DNA from: a bacterium
GTDB taxonomy: Bacteria > Patescibacteriota > Patescibacteriia > 2-12-FULL-60-25
NCBI GenBank assembly: GCA_024654265.1
Contig: JANLIO010000065.1
Location: forward strand, 1 to 12,007
Reading direction: 5' to 3'
DNA length: 12,007 nt
The notes under the pieces are model-generated. The model made no database searches, had not been told where the DNA came from, and was given only the letters and a program-made list of their open reading frames with translations. This document shows positions 1 through 6,566 of the stretch, one piece after another. A program made the position numbers and the translations under genes. Positions within the stretch are counted from its first letter, which is position 1. Each line of letters begins with the position of its first letter.

Positions 1-1
1 T

Positions 2-223
2 GCAGATCAAGGCACGGGAAAAACAAAAACTTCTTTGCAGGGAAAAGTTGAAGGCGAGCCTGTTGAGGTTACGCTAAACTTTCGATATGTGAGTGATGGG
101 CTTCAGGTTATTGGTTCTGATAAAGTTCGTGTTCGAGTTGTTGATGGGAATAGTCCGGTCGTTTTTGAATCGGATTCAGCGGAAGACACGTATCGATATT
201 TAGTCATGCCAATTCGGCAGTAA
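2..223 (+). CDS. 3' end of an unidentified protein gene (5' truncated by window edge)
   Basis: The frame is open from base 2 to a TAA stop at 221-223, giving the last 73 residues of a protein that begins outside the window. The visible part is rich in alternating beta-type residues (for example VEVTLNFRYV, DKVRVRVVDG, YRYLVMPI) and starts with a polar GTGKTKTS linker. This suggests a beta-sandwich or Ig-like terminal domain of an extracellular or envelope protein, but that is inference only. The in-frame TTG at 35 is probably not the real start, because coding-like sequence continues upstream of it. A terminator hairpin follows 20 bases after the stop. I do not recognise the family. Confidence 0.6.
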   Translation, partial: ADQGTGKTKTSLQGKVEGEPVEVTLNFRYVSDGLQVIGSDKVRVRVVDGNSPVVFESDSAEDTYRYLVMPIRQ

Positions 224-243
224 GATCGGATTCTGTGAAATAG

Positions 244-270
244 AAAAAAGAGTCATAAAGGCTCTTTTTT
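244..270. terminator. Bidirectional intrinsic terminator between convergent genes
   Basis: AAAAAAGAG (244-252) pairs perfectly with CTCTTTTTT (262-270) around a 9-nt loop. The A-tract and T-tract make it work on both strands. It serves the gene ending at 223 on the plus strand and the penicillin-binding protein gene ending at 273 on the minus strand. Confidence 0.8.
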
Positions 271-272
271 GT

Positions 273-3140
273 TTATTCGACGGTGACTTGTATTCGGGTT
301 CCTGTAAGGCTGTTGTTTGATTGAAGTTGTATGATGGGATACAGCTCGTAGGAGCCGGAAGGGGGAACCTCATCCCAAGGAAATACGATTGTAGATTCAG
401 TGGGATTATGAATGTTCGCAAGGAGTCGTGTGTTTCCGGAGTTCGTGTTACGAAAATAAAACGTGATCTGTTTAATGTTGAGTGGGTTTGAGATTTGAGC
501 TGAAATATCTTTTGGAAAATCTGCTACGGTGATCACTTCTCCTTGGATTGGAGAGGAGATGGTTACATTTCCAATCCCGTTTGTATCGTTATCGGCAGTA
601 AGATTGATAACTCTGCGGTCTTCGTTGTGATTTCCAACATCATCATAAGCCGTAACGATTATTTCGTAGTAGCCAACCGGGATTCCATTGGGAATAAAAA
701 CTGGAATTGTTTGTTGACCGTTTGACGCTCCAATGAGAGTGCTCCCAATTTTGACTTCGATACGCGAGACACCGCGCACTGCATTTGCTTGAACGTGAAC
801 GATTTCATTTCGCGAATGCCACGTTGCGTTTGGTTCTGGTGTTGTGATGGATATGTTTGGTCGGTTTTCTCTCGTGTGGGTCGTGTCGTATTCTGTTGGG
901 ACAGTACTCGTTGTGTTCCAATTATTTTTTGTTGCCCAGTCAAGAACTGCGGATTCCCAGTTTACAAATTGAGGATCGCTCTGTGGACTGCTAGGCGCGG
1001 GACCAAGCGGGTCATTCTTATCAATGTACCAAAGTTCAGAATGAGCTTCGTGAAAAACGACTTCTTTTACGTATTCTTCGGGTGTGTATTCTGTTGCGAG
1101 TTTTCCTGAGATTGTATCAATGCGAACCGTTGTTTCAGTTCCCTTCCCTGTGAGTATTGGTTTTGCAGTTGTGATGGGTGGCGACGCAGGGAATGACTCG
1201 ACGGGCGTATCTTTTAAAATTCGATTCATGTAATTTTTAAAGATAGGCGCGGCAATTGTTGCACCGGCGGCACCACGGTACATTGCGTCGTTGTTATTAT
1301 TTCCAACCCAAACACCCGTGACAACAGAAGGGGTGTAGCCCATCGTCCACGCATCATGATACTTGTTTGTTGTTCCGGTTTTTGCGGCGACCGGACGCCC
1401 TGAAAGTTGGACGCTTGTTCCGGTCAGGACGTTTGAGATGGTATGCGCGGCATCGGCATTGAAGATTCGTTTTGGATTGGGTTTCTCCCATTCTTCGAGA
1501 ACTTTCCCATTCGCATCTTCAACTTTTAAAATGGATGCAAGTGGCATTTGTTCACCTTCAAACGCAAATGCGCTATAGGCTCGTGCATGTTCAAGAAGAG
1601 TTACCTCACCCCCGCCGAGGACAAGCGAAAGTCCAAATCGACTTCTATCTGTAAAGGTTGTGTAGCCGAGCGATTCCGCGAAATCAAGAACGCGTGGAAT
1701 GCCAACGAGATAAAGCAACTTAACAGCAGGTGTATTCAGTGAGCGCTGAAGAGCTTCACGCGCAGAGATCGGTCCGTTTTGATCCAAACTATAATTTTGC
1801 GGAGTGTATATTCCCGTGTCTGTTTTAAAAACAGTGTTGACATCCCAAAGTGTCATTTCCGGCGTGTACCCTTTTAGGAAAGCGGCGGTATACACAATCG
1901 GCTTGAAAGATGATCCCGGCTGTCGTGGACGAAGTGTTACATTTACTTGGCCGTCGTTTTCCTGATCAAAGAAATCTTTTGATCCAACCATGGCAAGAAT
2001 TTGACCTGTTTTTGGATCAAGTGAGATAAGGGCGGCATTTGAAAAACCATACGCATCACCACGATCATCAACACCTCGCAAAACTTCTTCTTCCGCAATT
2101 TGTTGCTTGTCCCAGTTTAATGTTGTGATGACCTTTAGACCTCCCTGTTCAACCAAACGCTGTCCGTATTTTTCTGTGAGTTCAGAGCGGATGTACTCAA
2201 CAAAATGCGCTGCTCGAATATTCGAAACTCGTTTTGGAATAAGTTTTTCAAGCGTGTTAATTTTTGTTGCCGTATCAGCATCTTCTTGCGAAATATAACC
2301 CTGCTCAGCCATGAGTTTGAGAACGAGATGTTGTCGACCAACGAGGAGCTCGCGATTATCTCCGCGCGATCCTGTTCCGTATGGCGAATACAAACCCGGA
2401 GCTTGTGGCAGTGCGGCGAGAAGTGCGGCTTCATCGAGTGTTAAATCTTTTGCCGATTTACCAAAATATCCTTGGGATGCGGATTCAATGCCGTAATATG
2501 TTGATCCATACGGAATTTCGTTCATGTACAGCTGGAGAATTTGATCTTTCGTAAACGTGCGCTCAATTTGAATTGAAAGAATGAACTCCTTTAGTTTTCT
2601 GGTTATGGATCGCTCATTTGTAAGAATCGCATTTTTCACAAACTGCTGTGTGAGCGTGGACGTTCCCTGAACGCGTTGGTTTTGAAGAAGCCCAAGCGTC
2701 ATAGCACGAAAAATTCCGCGCCAATAAATACCGTGGTGGTTATAAAAGTCTTTATCTTCAATGGAGATACTTGCCCATTGCGCATATTCGGGAATATCTG
2801 AAAGTGAAACAAGCGTTCGCTGTTCATCGCCATGAATCTCAAAAAGAACCGTTTCTCCCGTTCGATCGTAGATTTTTGTCGTTTGCGGGACATCCCTACT
2901 CATAAGGGTGTTCGGATCTGGTAAATCCTTGCTATACCAAGCTAAAGCACCGGCAATAACAACAGATCCTAAAAGCAACCCAACGACAATGAAAGAAATC
3001 GAATAATAAAGGATTTTTTTCACTTTTTTGGATCCGCGAAGGCGTTTTCGAAGCCTTGGTATCGTCTGAGAGCTGAATTTACGAGGTTCTAAATGTTTGA
3101 TGGGCATAAAAATGCGCTTAATGTAGCCAAAAATCATCAT
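273..3140 (-). CDS. Bifunctional class A penicillin-binding protein (transglycosylase/transpeptidase), PBP1A type
   Basis: Polymerises lipid II into glycan strands (GT51 domain) and cross-links stem peptides (transpeptidase) on the outer face of the membrane. Numbering from the ATG at 3140 (955 aa): basic N-terminus, one membrane anchor at about 43-69, then GT51 with the catalytic Glu128 in EDKDFYNHHG, QGTSTLTQQ (158-166) and LYMNEIPYG. The transpeptidase has SSFK (nucleophile Ser410, Lys413), SLN (467-469) and KTGT (587-590), so both active sites look intact. After about residue 760 come two Ig-like beta modules (NISITTPEPNA and NVTISSPIQGE starts), an extension typical of some Gram-positive-like and CPR proteins. 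A frame-open TTG at 3162-3164 would add 8 residues but would run into the -35 box of the divergent promoter, so I prefer the tandem ATGs at 3140/3137; the ATG at 3107 is also possible. No clear Shine-Dalgarno site supports any of these starts. It is divergent from another wall-related gene at 3244. Confidence 0.95.
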   Translation of the reverse strand: MMIFGYIKRIFMPIKHLEPRKFSSQTIPRLRKRLRGSKKVKKILYYSISFIVVGLLLGSVVIAGALAWYSKDLPDPNTLMSRDVPQTTKIYDRTGETVLFEIHGDEQRTLVSLSDIPEYAQWASISIEDKDFYNHHGIYWRGIFRAMTLGLLQNQRVQGTSTLTQQFVKNAILTNERSITRKLKEFILSIQIERTFTKDQILQLYMNEIPYGSTYYGIESASQGYFGKSAKDLTLDEAALLAALPQAPGLYSPYGTGSRGDNRELLVGRQHLVLKLMAEQGYISQEDADTATKINTLEKLIPKRVSNIRAAHFVEYIRSELTEKYGQRLVEQGGLKVITTLNWDKQQIAEEEVLRGVDDRGDAYGFSNAALISLDPKTGQILAMVGSKDFFDQENDGQVNVTLRPRQPGSSFKPIVYTAAFLKGYTPEMTLWDVNTVFKTDTGIYTPQNYSLDQNGPISAREALQRSLNTPAVKLLYLVGIPRVLDFAESLGYTTFTDRSRFGLSLVLGGGEVTLLEHARAYSAFAFEGEQMPLASILKVEDANGKVLEEWEKPNPKRIFNADAAHTISNVLTGTSVQLSGRPVAAKTGTTNKYHDAWTMGYTPSVVTGVWVGNNNNDAMYRGAAGATIAAPIFKNYMNRILKDTPVESFPASPPITTAKPILTGKGTETTVRIDTISGKLATEYTPEEYVKEVVFHEAHSELWYIDKNDPLGPAPSSPQSDPQFVNWESAVLDWATKNNWNTTSTVPTEYDTTHTRENRPNISITTPEPNATWHSRNEIVHVQANAVRGVSRIEVKIGSTLIGASNGQQTIPVFIPNGIPVGYYEIIVTAYDDVGNHNEDRRVINLTADNDTNGIGNVTISSPIQGEVITVADFPKDISAQISNPLNIKQITFYFRNTNSGNTRLLANIHNPTESTIVFPWDEVPPSGSYELYPIIQLQSNNSLTGTRIQVTVE

Positions 3141-3145
3141 AATAC

Positions 3146-3176
3146 GCTTGACAAAATCAAGCAAATGTGCTATTGT
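3146..3176 (+). promoter_or_regulatory. Consensus promoter for the 3D-domain gene, with a dyad on the -35 box
   Basis: TTGACA (3148-3153), 17-nt spacer, TATTGT (3171-3176). Predicted transcription start is about 3183. The -35 box lies inside an inverted repeat, GCTTGA-CAAAA-TCAAGC (3146-3162), which is a plausible operator. On the minus strand a TATTAT sits at 3139-3144 and could be a -10 for the PBP gene if that gene really starts at 3107. Confidence 0.75.
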
Positions 3177-3202
3177 TTCATCATCCTGAACAGAAGGAAC
3201 AG

Positions 3203-3223
3203 CCCCGCGAAACGGGGTTTTTT
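3203..3223 (+). terminator. Intrinsic-terminator hairpin in the leader of the 3D-domain gene (attenuator candidate)
   Basis: CCCCG (3203-3207), CGAAA loop, CGGGG (3213-3217), then TTTTTT (3218-3223). It lies about 20 nt after the predicted transcription start and 20 nt before the ATG at 3244, so it separates the promoter from its gene. It could yield a roughly 40-nt transcript, or act as an attenuator. No recognisable riboswitch aptamer fits in the short space upstream. Confidence 0.7.
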
Positions 3224-3243
3224 GTTTGTTCGGGCCTCAATAT

Positions 3244-3861
3244 ATGAAACACAACACATTTGCTCATGGGACATCAGTTCCTGCTTGGAATCGCGCTTTA
3301 CTTGCGGTTCTTACGCTTGCACTGGTTACAACCTCTACACATGTTGAAATTGCAGGTGCGTCTACCGTTCCTGTTATGAAGGCCGTAAAGGCTGACATGA
3401 TTCAGGTTTCTGAGCCCAATACGGGCGATCTTAAGGCTCCTTCGACTTTTACTTCGGAACTTCCGAAGGCAAAAGACGTTGTGACGCCAAAGGTTCAGGA
3501 ACGTAAAAAGTGGAATACGACGAACGCTCCAGACCTTACGACTCAGCCCGAATATTCTTCGGAGCCTGCCTTGAGAACAATGGTTGTGCCGACAACGGCA
3601 TATACCTCTGACCCGGGTGAAACTGACTCCACACCGTTTACCACGGCCGATGGATCCCAGGTTCGTGACGGTATTGTTGCGGCAAACTTTCTTCCGCACG
3701 GAACACGTATTCGTATTCCGGATTACTTCGGAAACAAGGTGTTTGAGGTCCATGACCGTATGAACAAGCGTTATCAAACACGTGTTGACGTCTGGATGAC
3801 GAATAAAACAGACGCATACGCGTGGGGTGTTCGTAACGTGAAGATTGAAATTCTTCCGTAA
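3244..3861 (+). CDS. Secreted 3D-domain (RlpA-like double-psi beta-barrel) protein
   Basis: A 205-aa protein with a hydrophobic N-terminal segment at about 17-32 (ALLAVLTLALV) and a possible signal cleavage near IAGA-S (39-40). A low-complexity Pro/Thr/Lys linker (about 42-112) leads to a C-terminal 3D domain (113-205). Family hallmarks are PHGTRIRIP (151-159), FEVHDRMN (Asp171) and VDVWMT (Asp182), with AYAWGVRNVKIEI at the end. The family name comes from three conserved Asp; the first appears as Asn148 (AANFLP) here. The fold is shared with the lytic transglycosylases MltA and RlpA and with resuscitation-type wall proteins, so a wall-remodelling role outside the membrane is likely; catalytic activity is not certain. 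The ATG at 3244 is chosen over an in-frame TTG at 3226 because it starts a normal signal sequence. It has its own promoter and terminator and is divergent from the PBP gene. Confidence 0.85.
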   Translation: MKHNTFAHGTSVPAWNRALLAVLTLALVTTSTHVEIAGASTVPVMKAVKADMIQVSEPNTGDLKAPSTFTSELPKAKDVVTPKVQERKKWNTTNAPDLTTQPEYSSEPALRTMVVPTTAYTSDPGETDSTPFTTADGSQVRDGIVAANFLPHGTRIRIPDYFGNKVFEVHDRMNKRYQTRVDVWMTNKTDAYAWGVRNVKIEILP

Positions 3862-3870
3862 CACACATGA

Positions 3871-3897
3871 AAAGACTCGCCTTTGGGCGAGTTTTTT
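3871..3897 (+). terminator. Intrinsic terminator of the 3D-domain gene
   Basis: ACTCGCC (3875-3881) pairs with GGCGAGT (3886-3892) around TTTG. The stem can extend through the flanking A's and T's, and a run of six T's follows. It begins about 10 bases after the stop. Confidence 0.9.
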
Positions 3898-3904
3898 CAT
3901 ACGC

Positions 3905-3933
3905 TCGACAATCCGCGCGATCGTTGTTACGAT
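3905..3933 (+). promoter_or_regulatory. Promoter of tRNA-Cys
   Basis: TCGACA (3905-3910), 17-nt spacer, TACGAT (3928-3933). The predicted start near 3940 gives a 24-nt leader before the tRNA. Confidence 0.65.
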
Positions 3934-3963
3934 CTGACCGCGATTTTCAAAGGAAAAATACAT

Positions 3964-4038
<75 letters not shown>

Positions 4039-4058
4039 TCGCGTTTTTCGCGGTTCAT

Positions 4059-4090
4059 AAATATCCGGCCTCTGTGGCCGGATATTTTGT
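4059..4090 (+). terminator. Intrinsic terminator of tRNA-Cys
   Basis: A 12-bp perfect stem (AAATATCCGGCC, 4059-4070, with 4076-4087) closes a TCTGT loop. The stem ends in T's and is followed by TGTTTG. A smaller CGCG-TTTTT-CGCG hairpin lies just upstream. Confidence 0.85.
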
Positions 4091-4103
4091 TTGCCAGGTT
4101 GGG

Positions 4104-4132
4104 TTGACAGATTTTGTGGATTATGGTAATGT
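4104..4132 (+). promoter_or_regulatory. Strong consensus promoter of the structured RNA
   Basis: TTGACA (4104-4109), 17-nt spacer, TAATGT (4127-4132). Predicted transcription start is about 4139. No open reading frame of credible quality follows before the terminator at 4564-4617, which supports a non-coding transcript. Confidence 0.85.
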
Positions 4133-4138
4133 TTTTCC

Positions 4139-4617
4139 GTGGAACATACCACAACGTGTGGGGACAATTTGCGACAGTCCCACTTTTATTGCATGGTACA
4201 CCGGCAAGGTCATCAGCGTGTCGGCATCACAAGCCGGCGGGTCGGTCGACCTCAGCCCATGAGCACGGTGTCCAAGACCAACGAGGTCAAGGGCGCCTGT
4301 GAGTGGGGTGAAGAACTGAAGGAGTTCATGGTGTAAGGAGCCGTTTACGTGAGGAGCTGTTCACGTAAAGAGCAGTTTATGTTGGAGAGCGAGGACGTTC
4401 TGGAAAGTCGGAGTCAACCAACCGACAAGAACGTAAACCTTTAATGCCAACAAGAACATTCCAAGCACCATGTATGAAGCAGAGCTTCATAGGGTATCAA
4501 ACACCTCCTTGTAGGTGAAAACAAGATTCCGAGGCAAGGTTAATCGGATGTCCGGTCGCACTCGCCCCGGCGCTTCTCCCTATTCTGTCGTAGGGGACGC
4601 GCAGGGGCTCTTTTTTT
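4139..4617 (+). ncRNA. Unrecognised structured non-coding RNA, about 480 nt
   Basis: It sits between a consensus promoter and a long intrinsic terminator and has no convincing reading frame. Stems visible by eye, in order: GTGG/CCAC (4139-4152); GTGGGGAC/GTCCCAC (4158-4183, one bulged G); a compound stem CAC-GGTGTCC-AA-GACC with GGTC-AA-GGGCGCC-T-GTG (4264-4301); GAACT/AGTTC (4313-4327); a 9-bp perfect stem 4344-4352/4361-4369 inside three 16-nt quasi-repeats (4333-4380); ACGTTCT/AGAACGT with inner GTCGG/CCGAC (4395-4434); ATGAAGC-AGA-GCTTCAT (4474-4490); and an H-type pseudoknot (4502-4525). CATGGTG (4327-4333) can pair with CACCATG (4466-4472), closing a multi-branched domain. The signature conserved regions of RNase P RNA, the tRNA-like ends of tmRNA and the SRP domain IV motif are not present. 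That it is an RNA gene is well supported; its function is unknown. Confidence 0.75.
4564..4617 (+). terminator. Long intrinsic terminator of the structured RNA
   Basis: GCCCC (4564-4568) pairs with GGGGC (4604-4608). After one mismatch GCGC pairs with GCGC, and after another the stem continues to CCCTA/TAGGG, capped by the loop TTCTGTCG (4583-4590). TCTTTTTTT follows. It also insulates the downstream GDPD gene. Confidence 0.9.
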
Positions 4618-4624
4618 CTTTGAT

Positions 4625-4653
4625 TTTACGATCTGCGATTTCCGTTCTACGAT
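4625..4653 (+). promoter_or_regulatory. Probable promoter of the GDPD gene, giving a leaderless mRNA
   Basis: TTTACG (4625-4630, 4 of 6 to consensus), 17-nt spacer, TACGAT (4648-4653). Only 6 nt separate the -10 element from the ATG at 4660, so transcription should begin at or next to the start codon. Confidence 0.5.
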
Positions 4654-4659
4654 AGGGCG

Positions 4660-5367
4660 ATGTTACTTTTTGCGCACCGAGGATTTTCCAATAGATCTAT
4701 TACAGAAAATACGCTTGAAGCGTTTCAGAACGCTATCGACCACGGTGCAGACGGGATCGAGTTTGATTTACGGATGTCGCGGGATGGAATCCCAATGGTC
4801 GTGCATGATGAGAACCTTCATCGGATTGCCGGAGATGCGAGACGCATTCATGATCTCACGCGGAAAGAATTACAGTTGGTTAAACTTCGTTCTCACGGAA
4901 CGATTCCAACGTTGAATGATGTCACGTCTTCATTTTCTGATCATGTTCAGTTTGATATTGAGTTAAAGGATTCAGGAGCAAGAGAAGTCCTTATTAAAAA
5001 ATTGAAAACAAGTTCCGGACTGCGTGACCGATCAATTATTTCATCATTTGTGTTTGAAGATTTACAACGAGTTCGCGAAGAGGTCCCCGGTGTACGAACA
5101 CTTCTTCTTTCTCGAACATGGCCTGTTTCACCGCGAGGCATACGCGCGTGGAAAAAGATTAAGTCCCTAAAGCCATGGGCTGTTGGGTTCCCCGTAAATG
5201 CAATTAAAAGAAGATACATTCCCTTTTTACATATGCACGGATTTCAAGTTGCTTCATGGGATTTACAGCCGTTAAAACGAGAGTCTCGTAAACTTTTACG
5301 TTACAATTTAGACGTCGCGATTGCGTATAAGCTGGATGTTTTTCCTTTGAAGAAGGAGAAGGGTTGA
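4660..5367 (+). CDS. Glycerophosphodiester phosphodiesterase family protein (UgpQ-like)
   Basis: A 235-aa TIM-barrel phosphodiesterase of the GDPD family, which hydrolyses glycerophosphodiesters to glycerol-3-phosphate plus an alcohol using a divalent metal. The N-terminal hallmarks are in place: AHRG (His6, Arg7), ENT (16-18), GIEFDLR (metal ligands Glu34, Asp36), VHDENL (general-acid type His49), IPTLNDV (82-88), FDIELKD (Glu101, Lys103), a central ISSF (127-130) and a C-terminal VASWDLQ (Trp200). The length is close to the usual 230-250 for the short cytosolic UgpQ type, and no signal peptide or membrane segment is visible. It could salvage phospholipid head groups, but substrate cannot be read from sequence. 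It is flanked by its own promoter and by the promoter of the next gene, whose -35 box overlaps its TGA stop, so it is not in an operon. No separate terminator was found after it. Confidence 0.93.
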   Translation: MLLFAHRGFSNRSITENTLEAFQNAIDHGADGIEFDLRMSRDGIPMVVHDENLHRIAGDARRIHDLTRKELQLVKLRSHGTIPTLNDVTSSFSDHVQFDIELKDSGAREVLIKKLKTSSGLRDRSIISSFVFEDLQRVREEVPGVRTLLLSRTWPVSPRGIRAWKKIKSLKPWAVGFPVNAIKRRYIPFLHMHGFQVASWDLQPLKRESRKLLRYNLDVAIAYKLDVFPLKKEKG

Positions 5368-5392
5368 CGTTTCATATAAAAAAATGTATTCT
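5364..5392 (+). promoter_or_regulatory. Promoter of the 5493 gene, overlapping the GDPD stop codon
   Basis: TTGACG (5364-5369), 17-nt spacer, TATTCT (5387-5392). The predicted start is about 5399, giving a leader of roughly 95 nt. The GDPD stop TGA (5365-5367) lies within the -35 box. Confidence 0.75.
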
Positions 5393-5460
5393 TCGCGACG
5401 CTCCTTAATAAACGTTTTGGCTTTTTAACAACCGAGAACAGAGAAACCAGAAGAAAGAGT

Positions 5461-5486
5461 GTATCGATACAGTTCGATACCAGGGA
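5461..5486 (+). promoter_or_regulatory. Leader hairpin and ribosome-binding site of the 5493 gene
   Basis: GTATCGA (5461-5467) and TCGATAC (5474-5480) form a 7-bp stem with a 6-nt loop. Immediately after it comes AGGGA (5482-5486), a weak Shine-Dalgarno site 6 nt before the ATG at 5493. The site supports this ATG over the in-frame TTG at 5487. The hairpin could modulate ribosome access or be a DNA operator. Confidence 0.45.
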
Positions 5487-5492
5487 TTGATC

Positions 5493-6422
5493 ATGACGAA
5501 ACAAATTGAGAAGAGTGGTCCGGCGATCAGGTACATCGATGCCACAATCGATACGATCGCGAAGCGGTGTGCAGAGGAGCGGATCACAGCGGGGACGATC
5601 CTCGCCATCTCCATCGACGTCAATCAGAAGCGCGTGCAGATCGTTGCATCCGCGAAAGCACTGACCACGAAGCAAATCGGGAGTGTCACAATCCAATTCA
5701 AGTATCAAGACTGCATCAAGTCGTTCGCCCAGATCGGCGCCAACGGCAACCCAGGACAGCACTTCCACTATCAAGTGACGCAGGGCATCGTCGATCGCGA
5801 AGATCTCGAGCGTATCCTCATCGGGGAACTCTCGCAGATCTGTAAAGCCGACGGGACGTACGCGGACGAGATCTTGTTCGCCACGCCTCGCATCAAGGGT
5901 GGATTCATTCAGCGGATCAAGCTGAGTGGACGGAACATCTTCACAGTGGAGGGTGCGGACAGCGTGTGTTACTCCAAGAGGTACAACACCTATTTTGGAC
6001 GTTCGCTGAATACCGTCGGAGTGGGTATCAGGATCATCGCCATTCGGCGTACGACGGCGCATAGCGATGTCACGCGGTTCATGAAGGCGAGTGAATGGCG
6101 TACGGTGATCAGACCACAATTCGGAACAGCGATTCAGTCGTTGGCTCGTTTCATCAACGACGGAGATGAAATCACCGTCCTGCCGGTTGTTATCGCGAGC
6201 GGGATCGGCTATTTTGATCGACTGGCTTTGATCACACCGCGCGGAAGTAGTGGGTTCGATGTGTCGTGGTCAGACGAACAAACGCCGACGACCCGCGAGG
6301 CCATTGGCACGGATATCGATGCGCCGGGGACGTTCTTCAGTCAGATACCGGGCAACGGAACGGCTGAAATCAGCATCCAGCCCACCAGGAAGCCGAGCTT
6401 CCAATCCACGGTTCAAGCCTAA
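5493..6422 (+). CDS. Hypothetical protein, 309 aa, GC-rich
   Basis: I do not recognise the family. The start at 5493 has a weak Shine-Dalgarno site and a matching promoter, and coding continues to TAA at 6420-6422. The protein looks soluble: no signal peptide or membrane segment, mixed alpha/beta character, Cys at 26, 74, 117 and 159, and a polar Pro/Thr/Ser-rich tail (about 285-309). Segments such as GTILAISIDVNQKRVQIVAS (34-53) and ITVLPVVIASGIGYFDRLAL (227-246) look like buried beta strands. Base composition is clearly higher in GC than polA or holA (a sampled 60-base line at 5521 is 58% against 32% in a line at 8461), with about 16 GATC sites in 930 bp. It is a stand-alone unit with a promoter and a strong terminator. 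Possibly an acquired or lineage-specific gene, or one with strong codon bias. Confidence 0.8.
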   Translation: MTKQIEKSGPAIRYIDATIDTIAKRCAEERITAGTILAISIDVNQKRVQIVASAKALTTKQIGSVTIQFKYQDCIKSFAQIGANGNPGQHFHYQVTQGIVDREDLERILIGELSQICKADGTYADEILFATPRIKGGFIQRIKLSGRNIFTVEGADSVCYSKRYNTYFGRSLNTVGVGIRIIAIRRTTAHSDVTRFMKASEWRTVIRPQFGTAIQSLARFINDGDEITVLPVVIASGIGYFDRLALITPRGSSGFDVSWSDEQTPTTREAIGTDIDAPGTFFSQIPGNGTAEISIQPTRKPSFQSTVQA

Positions 6423-6432
6423 CGTTTAACTC

Positions 6433-6500
6433 GCACTTTCCCCTTTTGGGAGAGTGCATCATCAAAGGGCATGCGTCACTCGACACGTGTCCTTTTTTTT
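6433..6500 (+). terminator. Double hairpin terminator of the 5493 gene
   Basis: Two successive stems. GCACTTTCCC (6433-6442) pairs with GGGAGAGTGC (6448-6457) around CTTTT. The arm at 6464-6477 then pairs with 6482-6495 (14 positions, one C/A mismatch, two G-T wobbles, loop ACTC) and is followed directly by T's to 6500. The second hairpin is the terminator proper; the first may protect the mRNA end. Confidence 0.9.
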
Positions 6501-6516
6501 ATTTTTTCATTCATTC

Positions 6517-6545
6517 TTGACATGCCTTATTGCTTTGTATAGTCT
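6517..6545 (+). promoter_or_regulatory. Promoter of the 6567 gene
   Basis: TTGACA (6517-6522), 17-nt spacer, TAGTCT (6540-6545). A better -10 hexamer, TATAGT (6538-6543), lies at a 15-nt spacing. The predicted start is near 6552, with a short leader and no Shine-Dalgarno site before the ATG at 6567. Confidence 0.7.
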
Positions 6546-6566
6546 GTAAACTTCGCACAATCCAAC

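Noticed and set aside
4115..4123. TGTGGATTA as a second DnaA box in the RNA promoter spacer
   Set aside because: One mismatch to the consensus, isolated and 8 kb from the parS cluster; likely chance.
4139..4617. RNase P RNA or tmRNA identity for the structured RNA
   Set aside because: GGAAAGTC (4402-4409) and GTAAACC (4433-4439) recall RNase P segments, but they are in the wrong place relative to the ends and the other conserved regions are absent. No tRNA-like acceptor/T-arm ends or tag frame for tmRNA were found.
5301..6119. 272-aa minus-strand frame opposite the 5493 gene
   Set aside because: It is antisense to a gene with a promoter, start site and terminator, has Arg/Asp-rich composition, and overlaps the GDPD end; no own promoter was seen.
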